64,000 nucleotides of DNA. It comes from Cunninghamia lanceolata. Taxonomy: Eukaryota; Streptophyta; Pinopsida; Cupressales; Cupressaceae. The notes beneath the pieces were generated by a model, which saw only the letters and a list, made by a program, of their open reading frames with translations, was not told the DNA's origin and did not search any database. The stretch spans positions 8,146,501-8,210,500 of the forward strand of contig BSBN01000293.1 in assembly GCA_027924645.1 (NCBI GenBank). Reading direction: 5' to 3'. A program made the translations under genes and the position numbers. Positions 61,590 to 64,000 of the stretch are shown piece by piece (the first letter of the stretch is position 1; the number at the start of each line of letters is the position of its first letter).

Positions 61590-61625
61590 GCCACTTTTTG
61601 GCCCCCCATCTTCTTGTAGTTACCC
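61590..61625. repeat. Terminal inverted repeat, end A of element 2
   Basis: Complements to GGGTAACTACAAGAAGATGG followed by GGGGCCAAAAAGTGGC. It pairs with the start at 40655 with about four mismatches in the first 31 bases. Confidence 0.88.
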
Positions 61626-61629
61626 GTTA
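61626..61629. repeat. Target-site duplication GTTA, right copy of element 2
   Basis: Follows the terminal CCC directly and matches 40651-40654. Confidence 0.85.
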
Positions 61630-63590
61630 TTTAAGTTTAAACTCTATTGTTGTTTTCAATTACAGATGTTTAGCTTCAATTCTAAATTAGGCAACCTAGA
61701 TTTTAAACCAAACAACATAGATTTTAAACCAAACAACAATACAATTAAAACATGAATATCTTTTAATGCGAGAGTGTGTGAAAATAAAGGTGGCAAGTTG
61801 CTCAGAAAAAATGTTGCTTAGGAAATTCTTCCGTAGCTAAGCTCTAAACTTAGACATCTTAATAAGCCTTGGTTATCATTTAATCCCTTAGTCTCACCAA
61901 CTCAAAATGGGAAAAAGGTTTCTTTGGATTCACTCTGGAATTTGCATTGTATGATTTTTAGCTGGCTTTGCTAAATAGTCTTACCTATTTGCATGTTTTT
62001 TAATTCTTGTCAGTTCGTTGTGTTTATTCTCTCAATCTATCGAGTGCTGCAGTGGTTTGTTAAGTGGACTGTATAGTGGGAAACTCCCATTCCACTACAA
62101 AAAAGATAGTAACACAAGCATGTCATCTTGTTTAAGAATTGACTTGAATAGATAACCCTGAAGCAACTTGAGTATCAACATTGAATGATTATGTCAGTTG
62201 ATAATTGTTATAGAACTTTCCTTGCTGTGGGAAAATTTTAGCAGCATTTTCAAATGTCAAACCATAAAAAATAAACATACAACATACAACATCATAACTA
62301 CAACCAAACTATAAATTCAAACATACAACATAGAATAGAACATCAAAATATGAAACTATCAAATAAAACATAGAACATCATAAATTAGAATGTGAAACAA
62401 TCAAAACAAACATATAACAGATCACACATCTTCTGTTCAAAGAATCACTGTGAACTCTCAGACTGAACTTACAAATTGAAATTACAAATTGCAATTATAG
62501 AGATGAAGAAAATGGAATGCCAAATGTTGTAATGTTTGTGATTAATATTAGTATAGCTAATTGTTGGTCTATGTTCTTATCTTGTTGTATAGATTTTACA
62601 CTGTCAACCTCACTGCACACATGCTTAAGTAATCATATTTGTTGTACCAGTCACTATAAGCACAAAAATCACATACTACCTCCATGAGGACCCCTATGAT
62701 GATTTAAATCCTTGTCATGTACATGTAAGCATGAAAATAAATCCTTTGGGCAGCATGCCTCTTGATAATGTGTCCTCTCTTCTTGTTTTGTGTCATTTCT
62801 CCTTTGTCTATTCTCCTTCTTCCCCATTTGCGACACTTGTCAACTTGCATTTTTTGGCTTTCAACCTTGATCCTAAGCCTTGTGAGTGTCTTTTAGGTGA
62901 GTTTTCACCTCTCCCCTTTGTATTTCATTTAGTGCACCTCATAGAAGCCTTCTAGAGGTCCCCTGATCCATCTCCCACTTTCAGTTTTCGATTTCGACCA
63001 ACCAATCCAAATATCCCCTTATTATTTATAGATCCCCACTAGGGATCCTGAAGATGCAAGTGGAGATTTGGATTCTTCCACATGTCTGCCCTGTTTCTTG
63101 ATGTAGAAATCCCCCTTTTCCTCCACTAATCCTTCTGCTAGCCTAAATTTCTGCATTCTACACTTTTCATCCTGGATCTCCTCGGGTGACCCAGGGTCAC
63201 CCCAGGGTGACTCATGATCTCCCTGGGTGATCCTGTCTGATGAAGGTGGCAGCCCTACCGTCTTTTGACTCACGAAAAAACTTGAGTTTCTCTCTCGTTT
63301 TTGCTCTATTTTCGCCTGTTTTTCTTTCTGTTTGCATATAGTTTGTCCTTGATATAGACTTAACTATTTCATGCACCCACACATGCATAATTAGCTCTAT
63401 TTGATCTATAAATAACTCTCTAATCAATCTCATGCATTCCCTGACCTCCATTTCTTCTTCAGTGATAAGCTATCATTGCTTCATCACTCCCTAATCAATT
63501 GAGTTCACTGGGCAATCAACCTTGTTAACTCCCCAATCTATTCCTGTTAACTCATCAATCAAATAAGTTAACTCTTCAATCCAATCCCTT
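61630..63590. other. Right flank, no gene recognised
   Basis: AT-rich to about 62700, then more mixed. Open frames at 62731-62955 (+) and 63022-63273 (-) show no known motif. A short GC-rich stretch near 63185-63230 has repeated GGGTGAC and its complement. From 63480 to 63580, GTTAACTC is repeated with CAATC. Confidence 0.4.
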
Positions 63591-63599
63591 CTTCAAACC

Positions 63600-63640
63600 T
63601 ATAAATACCCCCTCCCTTAAGCACAAAGGGAGGCAAATTC
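63600..63640 (+). promoter_or_regulatory. TATA-box promoter-like site with downstream hairpin
   Basis: TATAAATA at 63600-63607 is followed closely by CCTCCCTT and AAGGGAGG, which can form a stem, and then by a CA-rich possible leader. This layout is common in plant LTR or gene promoters. Whatever it drives lies mostly outside the window. Confidence 0.4.
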
Positions 63641-64000
63641 ATTGTGCACCAGCTCTTGCCAAGTTTGCTCTCCAACCAAGTATTCATATGCTCATACAGG
63701 ATGTAAGTGCCTTTTACTTTATTTTACGTTGCTCAATTCTTAGCCACTGTGCTCAATTCAAAGCTCATATCGAGCTCATAAAAGATTCACAAAAGCTTCT
63801 TTTTAATTCTTTGGGTCATTTTGTTGTCAATAGGATCACCTACTACCACAGAAGGATTCAAGGTTGCCTATACAAGGATACTAAGGGTAGTAGAGTCAAC
63901 AAATCTTCATCTCTTCCAGGTTCTTTCATTGCTTTCATAGTAATTAGATAATCACATTGCTCTTGGGAATAGTAACATTTTTGCTTTTTCCTTGATAGTT

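Larger units (their letters stand above)
40655..61625. mobile_element. Giant Sola-like DNA transposon, element 2 (21.0 kb)
   Basis: Terminal inverted repeats of at least 31 bp with few mismatches (starts GGGTAAGTGCAGGAAGATGG, other end complements to GGGTAACTACAAGAAGATGG) and a GTTA duplication on both sides. Order from left: ~1-kb end B with palindromes; 7.2-kb telomere-like array (G-rich on +); palindrome cluster; transposase on +; ~359-bp satellite; unassigned sequence with a Copia fragment; accessory gene on - pointing inward; short end A. It is the mirror image of element 1, so the two insertions are in opposite orientation. Its transposase covers the full length but has about eight in-frame stops. 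Confidence 0.88.

Noticed and set aside
7684..61625. One single 54-kb element bounded by 7684 and 61625
   Set aside because: Each of the two elements has its own complete pair of inverted ends and its own 4-bp duplication (TTCA, GTTA). LINE sequence resumes between them at 38542.

Overview
The window looks like nuclear DNA of a land plant with a large, repeat-rich genome. Introns are GT-AG, the telomere-like DNA is of the plant TTTAGGG type, and there is LINE, Copia and large-LTR retrotransposon debris in AT-rich, CpG-poor sequence. A gymnosperm is possible, but the sequence alone does not prove it. I see no intact single-copy host gene, no rRNA or tRNA gene and no CRISPR array. Every coding region I can support belongs to a mobile element and carries stop codons.

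The main content is two giant DNA transposons of one family. Element 1 spans 7684-38541 (30.9 kb) and element 2 spans 40655-61625 (21.0 kb). They lie about 2.1 kb apart in opposite orientation. Both start GGGYARGTG and end in the complement, and both have a perfect 4-bp target-site duplication (TTCA and GTTA). A second copy of the LINE that element 1 entered shows the empty site. Both have the same internal order: short end A; a seven-exon accessory gene pointing inward; a gene-free zone with a ~358-bp tandem satellite; a transposase gene pointing the other way; a CpG-rich palindrome cluster; a 5.6-7.2 kb array of degenerate telomere-like repeats; more palindromes; and a conserved ~1 kb end B. 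Relative to the transposase, the telomere-like array has the same polarity in both copies, and its borders are homologous. It is therefore inherited cargo of the transposon and not a chromosome end. The transposase has the WSDN and GHGKGEHDGAG motifs of a DDE/D enzyme. With the 4-bp duplications this fits a Sola-like superfamily best.

Region by region: 1-3292 is AT-rich DNA with a long (AT)n microsatellite and no recognisable gene. 3293-5470 and ~6385-7683 plus 38546-39607 are two LINE 3' fragments. Element 1 holds, nested in the last intron of its accessory gene, a 12.3-kb retrotransposon with ~4.8-kb LTRs and no pol gene (5-bp duplication GTAAT). Its transposase gene has lost the catalytic core through one internal deletion. 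Element 2 has the whole transposase gene, broken by stops, and a Copia fragment lacking integrase and reverse transcriptase. 61630-64000 has no clear gene, only a TATA-box promoter-like site near 63600.

Both elements look dead in cis. Many stops can be explained by C-to-T or G-to-A change (CGA to TGA, CAG to TAG, TGG to TGA/TAG), as expected for long-methylated DNA. The conserved ends, palindromes, phase-0 exons and satellites in two independently inserted copies argue that this large composite structure was once mobile as one unit.
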